Positions 45,768 through 56,326 of a stretch of DNA of 64,000 nt are shown here, in pieces. Source of the stretch: Epiperipatus broadwayi (Eukaryota > Onychophora > Udeonychophora > Euonychophora > Peripatidae); the NCBI GenBank assembly GCA_028023455.1, contig JAQFVV010000022.1, positions 10,311,100-10,375,099 on the forward strand, given 5' to 3'. Numbering within the stretch: position 1 is the first letter of the stretch; each line of letters begins with the position of its first letter. The notes under the pieces were generated by a model that saw nothing but the letters and a program-made list of their open reading frames with translations, made no database searches and was not told the origin of the DNA. A program made the translations under genes and the position numbers.

Positions 45768-48700
45768 GATGAGATGCACTGTGGCTTCTCCTTTTTCAGA
45801 GTCAGGAATCTCTCAGATACCATGCCCAGGAAAACCTGTTAACCACTTTACCTTCCATTTCCATTCCCCACTCTAAGTTTTTCCCATATTTTTCTCTATC
45901 CTGCTCCATCCCATTTCCACAACATAATCTTTGTCAACTCCATGACCTTTATAACTAAATCCCCTTTATCTTTTCCCAAACCCAGCATAAAAATCAAGAA
46001 CCCACCTTCTGCATAATCACTTTGTTTATATTTATTCTCCCACAACTTTATTATTTGTACCCTTTCTGCTTGCAGGCATTTACATTCACTTAACAGATGC
46101 CTAATATTTTTTATGCCTTTCTTACACAACTTGCAGACTAAATCACCTATATTTTTCCATTTATGTGTATATTCCCTTGTTGCTAAAAATCCTGTTCAAG
46201 CCTTAAATAGTAAACTACTTTCCTTGCTATTATCATAAATTAACTCACACCCAATATTCTGTTTACTTCTATATATATATTTAAACTCTTTTTACTCTCC
46301 ATACTAGTTCTCCATCTCTCCAACTCCCTATTCTTTATTAATGCATCTATTCTTTTATCCCATTCCTTACCACAAAACAGTCAACAATTCTCCTAACACA
46401 ATCATCCCACTTTTTGTATAAGTATACCGATATAAATTCTTTATCCAAATCTTCTGCATACCACACTACCGTTCTCACCCATCTTGTTGCCTGCCCTTTA
46501 CTCATAACCCAATTAAATACTATTTTGGCTATTCTCTTATTATCCATAAACTGCAATCTACTGAACATTTTCATTTTGCTTTTTGCATTTCTCGTGTAAA
46601 AACTTGACCATTCCATTTCTTCTTGAATTGCCTCCTTTCCCAGATTCCACACATCTGCATCTCATGCATGTCTTCCTACTTCTCTTTGTATTTTTTCTAT
46701 GTACTCTAACACCTCTTTACTAACACATAACACATTATTAGCATATGTTAACCCTGCTACTGCCATTCTCATATTTATTATATGAAAACACTGTTCTTTA
46801 TCATTCTCTTTCTTTTCTTTGCTTCATTTATTATTTTTTTCTCCCACTCATCCAAGCAATTTTTCTGATTACTCAAGATGATCCCTAAATAGTTATACCT
46901 ATTAACCAGACTTAAATTTATATTCTCCAATAAAAATTCTTTGTCTTCTCTTTCCCCAGTATGTTTTATTTTTCTTCACTAAATTTAGTCTCTATCTCTT
47001 TACTTACCCTTGTGCATGTGTTCAGCATAATTTCCATATCTTCCCTTCTTTTTGTGCACAAGAAGACATCATCTGCAAAAAAAAAGACCTGATAATGTAT
47101 ATACTCCCTTGCTACCTATTACTGGTATCTCTATCTATCCCTCTTCCTAGTCCTTCTATGGCTTTCTCCACTTCTCTTAAATACAACAAAAACAAAATAG
47201 GTGACATAGGGCATCCTTGCCTTAGTCCCCCCCCATTTTTAACTTTAACTGATTCTATATTTCCTAATTGATACGTATAGTAATTATTTTCATACAATCT
47301 CTTAATAAGATCCACTAAAGCTCCATCCATTCCCAAATTTACTAAACTTACCCATAATCTATTTCTATTTACTCCGTCATATACCTTCTCTATATCTATA
47401 AAAACCATATATAAGTGTCTACCTGTATTTCTACTCATATCCATAAGTTGTGTAACTACAAATAAACTATCTCCTATATGCCTATCCAATCGAAAACCTC
47501 CTTGCATTTCTCCCACTATATTATTTTTTTCCATCCATTTTGTGACCCTTCCAGCCACCATATATGCAAAAACTTTATATAACACTGACATTACTGCTAT
47601 CGGTCTATAATTACTTAACTTTCTATGATCCTTACCCTTTCCTTTAAATAGTAGCCTTACTCTTGTATTACTCCAACTATCCAGAAAATCTCTCTTCTGT
47701 GCCATCTTATTAAAACATGATAATAGGTTTAATTTTGCCCTATGTCCTAAATTCATTACCATCTCTGCTGCCCATCCATCTAAACCTCTTGCCTTTCCAC
47801 TTTTCAATTTCTTCCCTGCCTCATTCAGTTCATTTTCTGTAAACCTAATATTTCCATTACTATATGCTTTTATGTTTGTTATCACTCTGTCCTTCACATC
47901 TAACATCTTTTCTATATCCATTACATACTTATTTAAGATTGTCTCTAATTCTTCTCTAGAGCTACACTCTATTCCCTCATCATCTAGTAATACTATTTCT
48001 CTCTCCCCTACATTCCTTCTTTTAATATATTTCCAAAATTTTTTACTCCCATCTCTTCCACTTTTATTAATATCCTCCAATAATTTACTATTTAATTTCA
48101 TTCTCTCTCTCTATAATTATCTATTTTGGCCAACTTACTTTTTTTAAATACTTTTCCTATTTAACATTAACATCTTTTTCACTTTCTTTGTTTTTAATAG
48201 CATACTTGTATTCTCTGTGTGCTTTTTCCCCTTTCTTTTACACTTTTACTAACTTTCATCTTTCTGTTACCTTTATACTTCTGAATATTCTCACCTAAAA
48301 CCCTATCTGCCACTTTTTTTACTTCACCACTCCAGTCCTTATATTCATCCCCAACCAACTCTTCCATGGTTGCTTCGACTTATTTTATATTTTTATCATT
48401 TATTCTCCATCCACATTTTTCATTATCCTTTCTATTTTTATTATTATTTTCCATCACATTACTAACCATTTCTATTATAAAGAAATTATGATCACTATTA
48501 ATATTCTCTCTTCATTATCAAACACTTTAATTTTCCATACTTTATTCATTCCCTCTTTCTCTACTAATACATAATCTATTGTGTGGAATATATTATTTCT
48601 AGACCATGTGTATTATTCCTCATAAATATTTGAAAAATTCCCAGTGCTCAAATTGACTTTCTGACAACAAAATTTCAAAAGCTGTCTATTCTTGCTATCT

Positions 48701-48905
48701 ACACCATCAATTTCTTCAACATGTCCATTCACATTCCCTTTAACTATTATTTTCTTCCCCCCTTTTTTTTTTTGAAATTCTGTATATCTTTAACTAGGCA
48801 TTCATATATGCTATTGTTCCATTCTTTTAGTTTGACTATCTCCAATGGCTATATACACTATAGCCACCATTCAATCTTGCCTTTCTAACCTTATCTAAAA
48901 CCACA
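45768..48905 (-). mobile_element. LINE family B, copy 1 (nearly full length, inactive)
   Basis: About 3.1 kb on the minus strand. From the 5' end: an endonuclease remnant (around 48745-48490, with NVNGHVEEIDG like the 'GDFNGH.E' motif), a linker containing MEELVGDEYKDWSGEVKK (around 48370), the RT (see 48101-47112), a LFFADDVFL motif near 47090-47060, and a C-terminal zinc knuckle CKLCKKGIKNIRHLLSEC near 46145-46090. The 3' end is a CATCATCAT-type tail at about 45768. It is broken by stops and shifts, one being an extra T in the run just before FADD. The architecture (endonuclease, RT, C-x2-C-H-C knuckle) fits the Jockey/I/Ingi-like assemblage; clade not settled. Confidence 0.85.
47112..48101 (-). 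pseudogene. LINE family B reverse transcriptase segment (open for 329 codons)
   Basis: This is the longest uninterrupted part of copy 1. RT motifs: KARGLDGWAAEMV (103-115), NYRPIAVMSVLYKVFAYMV (164-182), GGFRLDRHIGDSLFVVTQL (201-219), FIDIEKVYDGVN with the first catalytic aspartate at 236, and GGGLRQGCPMSPILF (290-304). The frame ends before the FADD motif, which continues in another frame at about 47085. Comparable 'GFR.R....D.LFV.TQ' proteins occur in LINEs of arthropods and molluscs (family knowledge). It cannot make an active enzyme as it stands. Confidence 0.85.
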
Positions 48906-48908
48906 AAT

Positions 48909-49748
48909 GCTCTTGATGTGATCCACTGTGTCTTTTTCTTTATTGGAGTCGGGAATCTCTCAGCCACCATACCCAGAGAAACATATTAGCAACCTTATCT
49001 TCCCTTTCCATTCCTCACCCTAAGTTTTTCCCATATTCTTCTCTATCCTGCTCCATTCCATTTCTGTATTATCTTTGTCCACTCTATGGTCTTTATATCT
49101 AGATCCTCATCTTTTTTTCAAACCCAGCATAAAAACCAAGAACCCACTTTCTGTATAATCATTTTGTTTATATTTATTTTCCCACAACTTCATTATTTAT
49201 ACCCTTTCTGCTTGTAAGCATTTACATTCAATTAACAGATGCCTAATATTTTCCATGTCTTTCTTAAATAACTTGCAGACTAAATCACTCACATTCCTCC
49301 ATTTTTGTGTATGTTCCCTTGTTGCTAGTGATCCTGTTCAAACCTTAAACAGTAAACTACTTTCCTTGCTGTTATCATAAATTAACTTACATCCAGTATT
49401 CTGCTTACTTCTGTATATATTTAAACTCTTTTTATCCTTCATACTAGTTCTTCATCTCTCCAACTCCCTATTTTTTATTAATGCATTAATTTTTCTATCC
49501 CATTCTTTGTCACTATAACACTCAACAATTATTATAATACAATCATTCCCATCTTTTGTACAAGTACACTGACATAAAATCTTTATCCAAATCTTCTGCA
49601 TACCATACTATCTTTCTCACTCATGTGTTGCATGTCTTTTACTCATACCTAATTAAATACTGTTTTAGCTATTCTATTACTATCCATAAATTGCAATCTA
49701 CCGAACGTTTTCAAACTTGACCATCCCATTTCTCCTTGAATTGCCTCA
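48909..49748 (-). mobile_element. LINE family B, copy 2 (5'-truncated)
   Basis: Collinear with 45768-46625 of copy 1: shared blocks gaatctctcagccacca, ttgcagactaaatcac, gtaaactactttccttgct and catctctccaactccctatt. Its 3' tail (CATCACATC on the element strand) abuts the truncated 5' end of copy 1, so the two copies stand head to tail in the same orientation. The zinc-knuckle region is still recognisable, with one cysteine codon changed. Confidence 0.85.
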
Positions 49749-49751
49749 TTG

Positions 49752-49850
49752 TGATGTCATTTAACAGTACAGTATTTAAGCGCTGCAGTACAGTGACAAA
49801 CTCAAAAACTAAAGGTTTTTGAATCAATTCTCAAAAGAGTAAAGTTTTAA
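49752..49850 (+). repeat. Possible decayed SINE (family 3)
   Basis: agtacagtatttaagcgctg followed by aaactaaaggtttttgaatc resembles A- and B-box spacing and the strings at 33921 and 50975. Weak. Confidence 0.25.
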
Positions 49851-50120
49851 AAATCTAAATTTTTAATTGAATGAAAGTGTCGTTACTCAATCTGCTATTT
49901 TGGATGCTCAATGCTACATGATTTTCCAGACAATCAAGTCTATGACTAAATTGATAAGCTTGATAATTTCTTGTCTTTTACATTTTTCTGAAGAAGCCTT
50001 TGACCTGCATTTGCTTAAAGTTGTTTTAATTTTTTATTTGCATGCTTATATATTGAACAATCTCCTTATACTCTTATTTACTAAATAACATAAAACTTAT
50101 CTCATTTTATCGGAAACTTA

Positions 50121-50360
50121 TTCATTGAAGTTCTTCAAAATAGCTAAACCTATAAATAACAACTTTTTTATATATATAAATGAATTGTTGGATTGCATTT
50201 TGTTATTCGATATATCTAAATTTCTATTATCTTTGTTCATATTCATTGAAGTTCTTCAAAATAGCTAAACCTATAAATAACAACTTTTTTTATATATAAA
50301 TGAATTGTTGGATTGCGTTTTGTTATTCGATATATCTAAATTTCTATTATCTTTGTTCAT
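50121..50360. repeat. 121 bp tandem duplication
   Basis: Unit 1 starts at 50121 and unit 2 at 50242 (ttcattgaagttcttcaaaa). They differ by an indel in a TA-run and one A/G change (ggattgcattt versus ggattgcgttt), so the event is young. Confidence 0.95.
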
Positions 50361-51146
50361 TCAATTTATTAGCAAAAATTGTGTATTTTTACAGAACAGT
50401 AAAAAAAAAAAAAAAAAGTTCTAATTGTTCATTTGTTATAATCAGAGAAGTGTTTTAAAAAGAGTGACTCAATATTTTTTTTCTGGACTGTTAAAAAATT
50501 CTAGACATAAAAGAAACAATGTTCTGAACGACTACGTTGTCCAGGGAAAATCACGTGCTACTTGCTACTAATGTGATGTTTGCTGATTCTGTGATTAGTT
50601 CATGATGAAACATAATTTTTATTGGCAAATGAAGAATGAAGTCAGTTTTGATTATTATTAAATTTGTACTTCAAATTAAAATGCAATTGATTGTATGTAA
50701 ATTACAAATTTGCTTTTCTATTATATGTAAGGATATATTATTGGATAACTGATTAAAAATATTCTTGGGAGGTATCTCAGCAGGATCAAAGAAAGGGATC
50801 GCTAATTTGGATTGATTTATATTTTGTTAAACAATTTTAAAATATATATATGTTCACTGTCATTATTTTAATTTAAAATATCTTTTCTACATTTTCTGGA
50901 TGTCTATATTTTATCCTGTATCATTTTATAGACTCTCCGCTAGGTTTTTAGACTTAATAGCATATTAATAAAATAGCGGATTCAAGAACTGAAGATTTGT
51001 AGACTGATTTCTAGCTGAGGAAAGTAAAATAGAAAGTTGTTTCATAAGTTGAAGAAACGATTGTCTGTCATTTTACTTCTTGAACATCATGCCTCTGACC
51101 AACAGACCATATAATATTTTTTTTAAATATTGGATGTCTCTTGCGA
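50361..51146. other. AT-rich intergenic DNA
   Basis: A-run at 50401-50418. A possible decayed SINE string at 50975-51030. No gene recognised. Confidence 0.35.
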
Positions 51147-51500
51147 ACTCGAACTTTTAAGCTCTCTACAACTATCCACTTTATCTTATACAACTGATAC
51201 ACATGACAACATACCTATGAAAAAGATCACATGGTCACTATCTTATAAGATGGTCACAAGCCAGAAACTAGTCTGGGGATATTGGATGAGTAGGCATTAG
51301 ATAGGGATTTTATGCACAAGCCTTCTGGCATCCATTGATTACTCTGGTTGGCACAGGGTGGCAATACTGTATGGAGAGTTTTGATTTGTTTTGTATGAAA
51401 AAGATATGTGGTCATATGTCTTAATTATATAAAATGTGGTGAATAGCTGTAGGGAACTTGAAAGTCTGAGTTCAAGTCCTATCTAATTATATTAAATTTA
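51147..51500. mobile_element. Nested foldback: ~330 bp-repeat arms around a family A half-element
   Basis: Outer arms: 51147-51240 (aactatccactttatctta, ctgatacacatgac) and 51405-51495 in inverse orientation (aacttgaaagtctgagttca is the complement of the actcagactttcaagtt string that starts the ~330 bp repeat). Between them, 51244-51385 is one arm of foldback family A on the minus strand (ctagtctggggatattggat to ggagagttttga). Confidence 0.7.
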
Positions 51501-51936
51501 GTATAGACAATATACATGTATTTAAATATTATATATATGCAGATTACAGATGAGATGATTATGTATACTAATGTAAATATGAGAGTAGTTGTAGGTCTTA
51601 AAAGTGATAATCTGCCATTAACTTTTCGAAAATTATGAAAGGTATTTTAACAGATTGATTTTATACTTAAACAGAATTCTTTCAGTAACTATTGATTAAA
51701 AGCAACCATCCAGTGAGTGGAATTGTGATTCAGCACACACAATCATATTGCTGTATTTTATTAGTTATGTAGATTGCTTTTCTATATGAGTGTTAAAATG
51801 GTCCTGTAAAAGTCCTAACTTAAAAGTCACTATTTCAGTTCCCTGCATGATTTGGTAGAGTGATGGAGAGCTCAAATCATTTGTTAGTTATTCATTTAAT
51901 ATTTCAATTAATATTTGTCTGAGGCACATATTATAA
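51501..51936. other. Intergenic DNA, possibly upstream PLE sequence
   Basis: No motif readable before the GIY-YIG domain at 51937. Confidence 0.3.
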
Positions 51937-52260
51937 ATGTTTAGATTTCATAATCTAAGTTGTCATAAAATTTATATAGGTCAGAGTAAATTAAGTTTTA
52001 ATGAAAGAGTTAAAGTACATAAGTGTAAAGTTAAAAATAGATATCATAACTCAGCTTTGTATATTCATGAACGGAATACAGGTCATACAATATTATTTAA
52101 AAATGCAGAAGTTATCTTTAATGAAAAAGGTGAATTGAAAAGAGTAAAAAAAAAAAAAAACTTTGATGATAAATTTTTTTGAATCTGAAGCCATCAATCT
52201 CACAAAGACTTCCTTTGATGTTAAAGGAAGTTGATTTTTGCAGTGAATGATGAAAAGATT
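51930..52260 (+). pseudogene. Penelope-like element GIY-YIG endonuclease domain
   Basis: The frame contains FHNLSCHKIYIGQSKLSFNE, then RVKVHK, NSALYIHERNTGHTILF and AEVIF. The C...IYIGQ..LSF.ERV..H core followed by NSA...H...TGH is the Penelope-like GIY-YIG domain (the YIG tyrosine and the R of FNER are present; the H/GH residues belong to the PLE-specific extension). After the run of A at 52147-52159 the frame is shifted; INLTKTSFDVKGS then continues to a stop near 52230. No RT lies upstream, so the copy is 5'-truncated. The enzyme normally makes the nick that primes PLE reverse transcription. It is inactive here. Confidence 0.85.
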
Positions 52261-52309
52261 ATTTTATTTTGTATACATACATAGTATATTTAGTTGAATA
52301 TCACTTGAA

Positions 52310-52445
52310 AAGGTCTAATTTGTTAATAGATGAAACCATGGTTGTGGAATAATTCTAGTAAAATTTTGTTTTTTGGTTACTATTGTAATGTTATATGAAT
52401 TTCTATTTTATTTATAATTACTAGTATAGCATTAGGCAATTGCTG
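52310..52445 (+). repeat. PLE 3' untranslated tail
   Basis: gaaaaggtctaatttgttaa, gatgaaaccatggttgtgg and atgttatatgaatttctatt match the two halves of the inverted structure at 10787-10975. This locus is the uninverted form and links that structure to a PLE coding end. Confidence 0.75.
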
Positions 52446-52454
52446 AATATATAT

Positions 52455-52840
52455 CCACTATTCCATCAACTAGTGCATTTGATCATTGTTGGTAATTTAC
52501 CATTTCTTGTTTTTCTTAATATAATTAATGCCTTTGAGCATTCCATCATCAGATTTTCAATTGGATGGATGGTTGAAGAGTTGGAGTGTGGAGTGGATTG
52601 AAACCTGTCCATTAAAGTATGTGGATTGGCTATCTTAATATATATCTGAGCACTTATAGCATATATGTATAGAGATGGTAATCTGGACCAACTGATGATT
52701 GTTGGTTTAGAATGAAATACGTATATTGATGAGTATTTATCTTTTCAATGTATATGTGTTTAGGTGTATCAATGTTATGAGATAGAGTGGAGAGTGGTGG
52801 GTTGTGTGAAAGTCTGTGCTCATATACCCTATATATTATC
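52455..52840 (-). repeat. Dispersed ~330 bp repeat, copy 2
   Basis: Inverse orientation to copies at 8915 and 62865. It starts immediately after the PLE tail. On the minus strand it reads gggtatatgagcacagactt, ccactctccactctatctc, aatggacaggtttcaatcca and ccatccatccaattgaaaat. The open frame 52842-52654 gives a peptide similar to that of copy 1. Confidence 0.8.
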
Positions 52841-54111
52841 ATTTAATATGGAATGCTTCATCATAAATTAACAATTTATAAATAAAAATAGTGTATGTTA
52901 AAATAATGAAGCATCTTATTGTATTCGCATTTTTTTTATTTTTAATTAATCATACCTTTTTAAGGAAAATATTAATATTTAATTTATTATCTTATTCAAT
53001 ATAGGCCAGTTAAGTCCATGGATATTTAATTTATAATTATATCAGTCTGTTAATTTTTTCATGTCTGTTTTGATATAACATTCAGTTGTTTTTTAAAAAA
53101 TAAATTTATTGCTTATGCTTTTAAAAAAAAAAAAAATCTCATTAGAAAAAAAATTATATTTTGAAAATTTCCAAATGAAATATCTTACTATGGTAAAAGT
53201 AACCAAGAACTCTGCATCTATAAAAATCTAACAACAACCATATTATAATTGAAATGACATTTTATTTCAGTCAGCACATTGAAACTTATTTGATTATTAC
53301 AGATTAATCTGGGCTCTTTACCTTCTAACTAAGGATAGCTAGTTATATATTTATTGATTCCTATTGTATAGTGAGCTGTGTTAATTATGGATCATCTACT
53401 TGAAAGAAACCAGACTTAAACTTCTAATTATGAATACTAGATGCACTTATTACGGCTCCAAAGAGTTTTTATGAGAATTACTGTAAAATATTTACATTCT
53501 CTCAGTATTTTAAATTTTTGTGTTCACCATTATACTAACCTTAATTGAAAGACAGTGTCAGATTTTGTAGAAGTTTGAATATATCTGCCACATCAAAGTG
53601 ATAGTCTAGTTTTTTATGTCTGTTTCACTATGATTTCATCAAAAATAGCAATCGAATGTTTACTTATATTCTCTGTTTATGTAAGGAATAAACATTGTAT
53701 TTTTGATGCAGCTCACAAGAAGTTATTTGATTTCTGATCTGGATAAGTCATCATAAAAATACTATTTGTATCTTCTGTGACCTTAATAAACACTTTGAAA
53801 AAGTAAAGTTTTAGTGTCAATGCATATTATGTCATCTAGTTCAAAATATAATGCAATACTATTCAGTATCCTACTGCAAAAAAAAATGTCTGCTGCATCA
53901 TTTAAGATTGTATATTAATTAATCTATCAGATAAATCTGATCTAACTGTTAGTGTAGAGCCTAGAAAAAAAAAAATTTTTTTTAAAATCAAAATAAAAAA
54001 AATTAAACCACCAATAATTCGTAAACAAAATCCTGTTAACATAACAGTTCAATAAAATAATTATTAACATAAAATTTGTAATTTTGAATACATTCACTAA
54101 AATATCACAAG
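52841..54111. other. AT-rich intergenic DNA, possible diverged repeat
   Basis: 53320-53430 (ggatagctagttatatattt, ggatcatctacttgaaagaa) resembles the diverged repeat near 13540, 40490 and 62380. A-runs at 53123-53135 and 53965-53973. No gene recognised. Confidence 0.35.
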
Positions 54112-54190
54112 TTCACCTTCTAGCATCCAGTGATTACTATGGCTTTCACTGAGAGGCACTACAGTATGGAGAGAGTTGCTACTGTTTTAA
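54112..54190 (-). mobile_element. Foldback family A, arm fragment (copy 5)
   Basis: accttctagcatccagtgat, ttactatggctttcactgag and ggcactacagtatggagag match the family A arm in minus orientation. Confidence 0.7.
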
Positions 54191-55387
54191 TTTTAAATAA
54201 AAATGTATTTATAAAATTGTTATTTTATGATGATTTCCATTCTTTATCATCGAATATTTATTCTAAAACTCACTTTCAATAGATATTAGAGCAGTGTTCA
54301 TTAACTTTCTTTATAATAAGGAAAATGAATAGTTTTTGTATATATGAGACATTTCAATATTTAATAAGTCCTTTATATGTTTAAAGTGCATAATATAATC
54401 ACTGGTCTTTCTAAACTTGATTTTATGTAAAGTTGTAAAATTTCTTGCATCACAATACATTTGGTTTTTTTCAGTGATATATAGCTTTATATACATTTAT
54501 ATATCAAAAGAGATATTATTGGGCAGTGGTCTACTACCATGTCATAAATCTATTGGGACTTGGAAATATTTTTTAAGTGTAGTAATCCATTCCAGTGCTT
54601 TTTTTTAACCCCCTCTCTTACTATTAATTCAAATTTTGCTGAAAATTTAAATAAACATTAATTTTGCCATTTACAATTTATATACTCTGAAAATACATTT
54701 TGTATACTGCATGAATTTATAGTATACATAATAATGTAACACTTTAAAATGCAGAATATACTTATGTTTATATTAGTAGTAAAATTTTAAATAGCAGTAA
54801 TTAAAACAATAATCAAATCAGTACTTTGTAATTTTGTCCAGTTAAGTTGAAATGTTCAGATTAACAGTAATTTATCACAGTTGAGAATTTACAAAAAAAA
54901 TTCTGATTTTTTTTTTAAGTTGTCTCCTTAAAGCCATTTCAATTCTTGATTGACAAATGAATATCTAGCCATTTTTAAATAGAGAATAAAGCAAAAAGAA
55001 TGTCTCACATCAACTGGAAATTCACTGCTCTACAGTGAAGTATAATTCAAAAACAATATTGATACAGATATTTTAAATTTTTAATTATTATTTTATATTA
55101 CTCATTTATTTTAATTGTCTTGGACCCTACTTGTACACTAGTCCAGTAGTGCACAACCTTTTTACACTTGCTACCCCTTCCTTAGACAAATATTTGACAC
55201 AACCCATTATTTGTTTTAACCATGTCTAAATTATAAATAGAAGTATGTATGGATATTTATAATAAAACAATAGTAGGTTTAATTCATAAACAAATTTATA
55301 TTTCCTAATATTCTAATATTAAGACATGATTTGAAGTGAAATTTTTAAAACAAATCTTATATTCACAATATATATATACAAAAACAT
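54191..55387. repeat. AT-rich DNA with diverged dispersed repeat, copy 3 (54640-54880)
   Basis: 54640-54880 joins the halves seen separately at 16540-16690 and 20750-20910 and is the longest copy. The rest of this stretch shows no gene; ORFs 54311-54496 and 54417-54608 overlap on opposite strands and are AT-driven. Confidence 0.45.
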
Positions 55388-55478
55388 TTTTTTATTTAAG
55401 TGTCATAGCATCGGCCGGGACACGAACCCGCAACCCGGGCAACTGCCTACTAGTGCTGAGTTCTCGACCACCAATGCA
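55388..55478 (-). mobile_element. tRNA-derived SINE, family 1, copy 2
   Basis: On the minus strand: tggtggtcgagaactcagc, then ggcagttgcccgggttgcgg, B box ggttcgtgtcc (complement of 55418-55428), then cggccgatgctatgacactt and an A/T-rich tail. Much more GC-rich than its surroundings. Confidence 0.85.
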
Positions 55479-56256
55479 AAACAATATGCTTGTATTTAAA
55501 TATGATATATTTATATATATGTGATTTTTATCTATTTTTAAAAATTAAATTCTTTCAAAATAAGAACTTATTGTTATCCAAAACTTAAGAGAATTTCTTT
55601 AAAATTGTAACCCCTGAGAGGTCATGATCCACAGTTTGTGCAACAATACTCTAGTCATCATAAGAACAATAAATCTAAAATATAATACAAAAATCATATA
55701 TAGTTGGATATATTATACATTTGTAATTTGAAATGATATATGAAAGAGTAATTATTGGCTTTAGATACATAAATTAAAAATAACAATGGAGAAGTTGGGT
55801 AAATAAGAGTAGGAATATTGTGGTTGTATTAAAAGATAATAAAGTGAGTATTTATTTTAAAAAACTTAAAGGAGAAATTGTATTGAATGTGATGGCAGTT
55901 AATCTATTCCTCAGATAGTTCGTTTTCATACAAGGAATATAATACAGTAGAAGAAAATATTTATGGAGATGTAGTCAGGAGAAACCAAAAAATAAAGAAA
56001 GATCTTTGGCAGAATGACCAGAGAGTTATCTGGAAATATTATCAAGAAATGATCAGTAATATTTTAAATAATTTATCTTATTTTTTTAAAAAAAAAAAAA
56101 ATTAACAATTTAATATAAGTAATTAATTGTATTTATTTAAGTCCACACTATAAGGAATGATAGAAAGAAAAAGAAGATGAAGAAAAATTAAAAATGGTAT
56201 AAAAATACTGTTAATTGTTTACTGCTCTGGAATTTTGACCACTGGAAATGATAGAA
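55479..56256. other. AT-rich intergenic DNA without recognised features
   Basis: T/A homopolymer at 56082-56101. No gene recognised. Confidence 0.4.
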
Positions 56257-56326
56257 AGTCGCCATGATCCATGGACTTTGAGCTTCAGAAACTGCCATTA
56301 CACCACTACACCAAACCATATGAATT
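56257..56326 (-). repeat. Putative SINE family 2, copy 3
   Basis: Minus strand: ggtttggtgtagtggtgtaa (good A-box-like element, complement of 56295-56315), cagtttctgaagctcaaagt and ccatggatcatggcgac. This is the clearest copy of the family. Confidence 0.45.
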
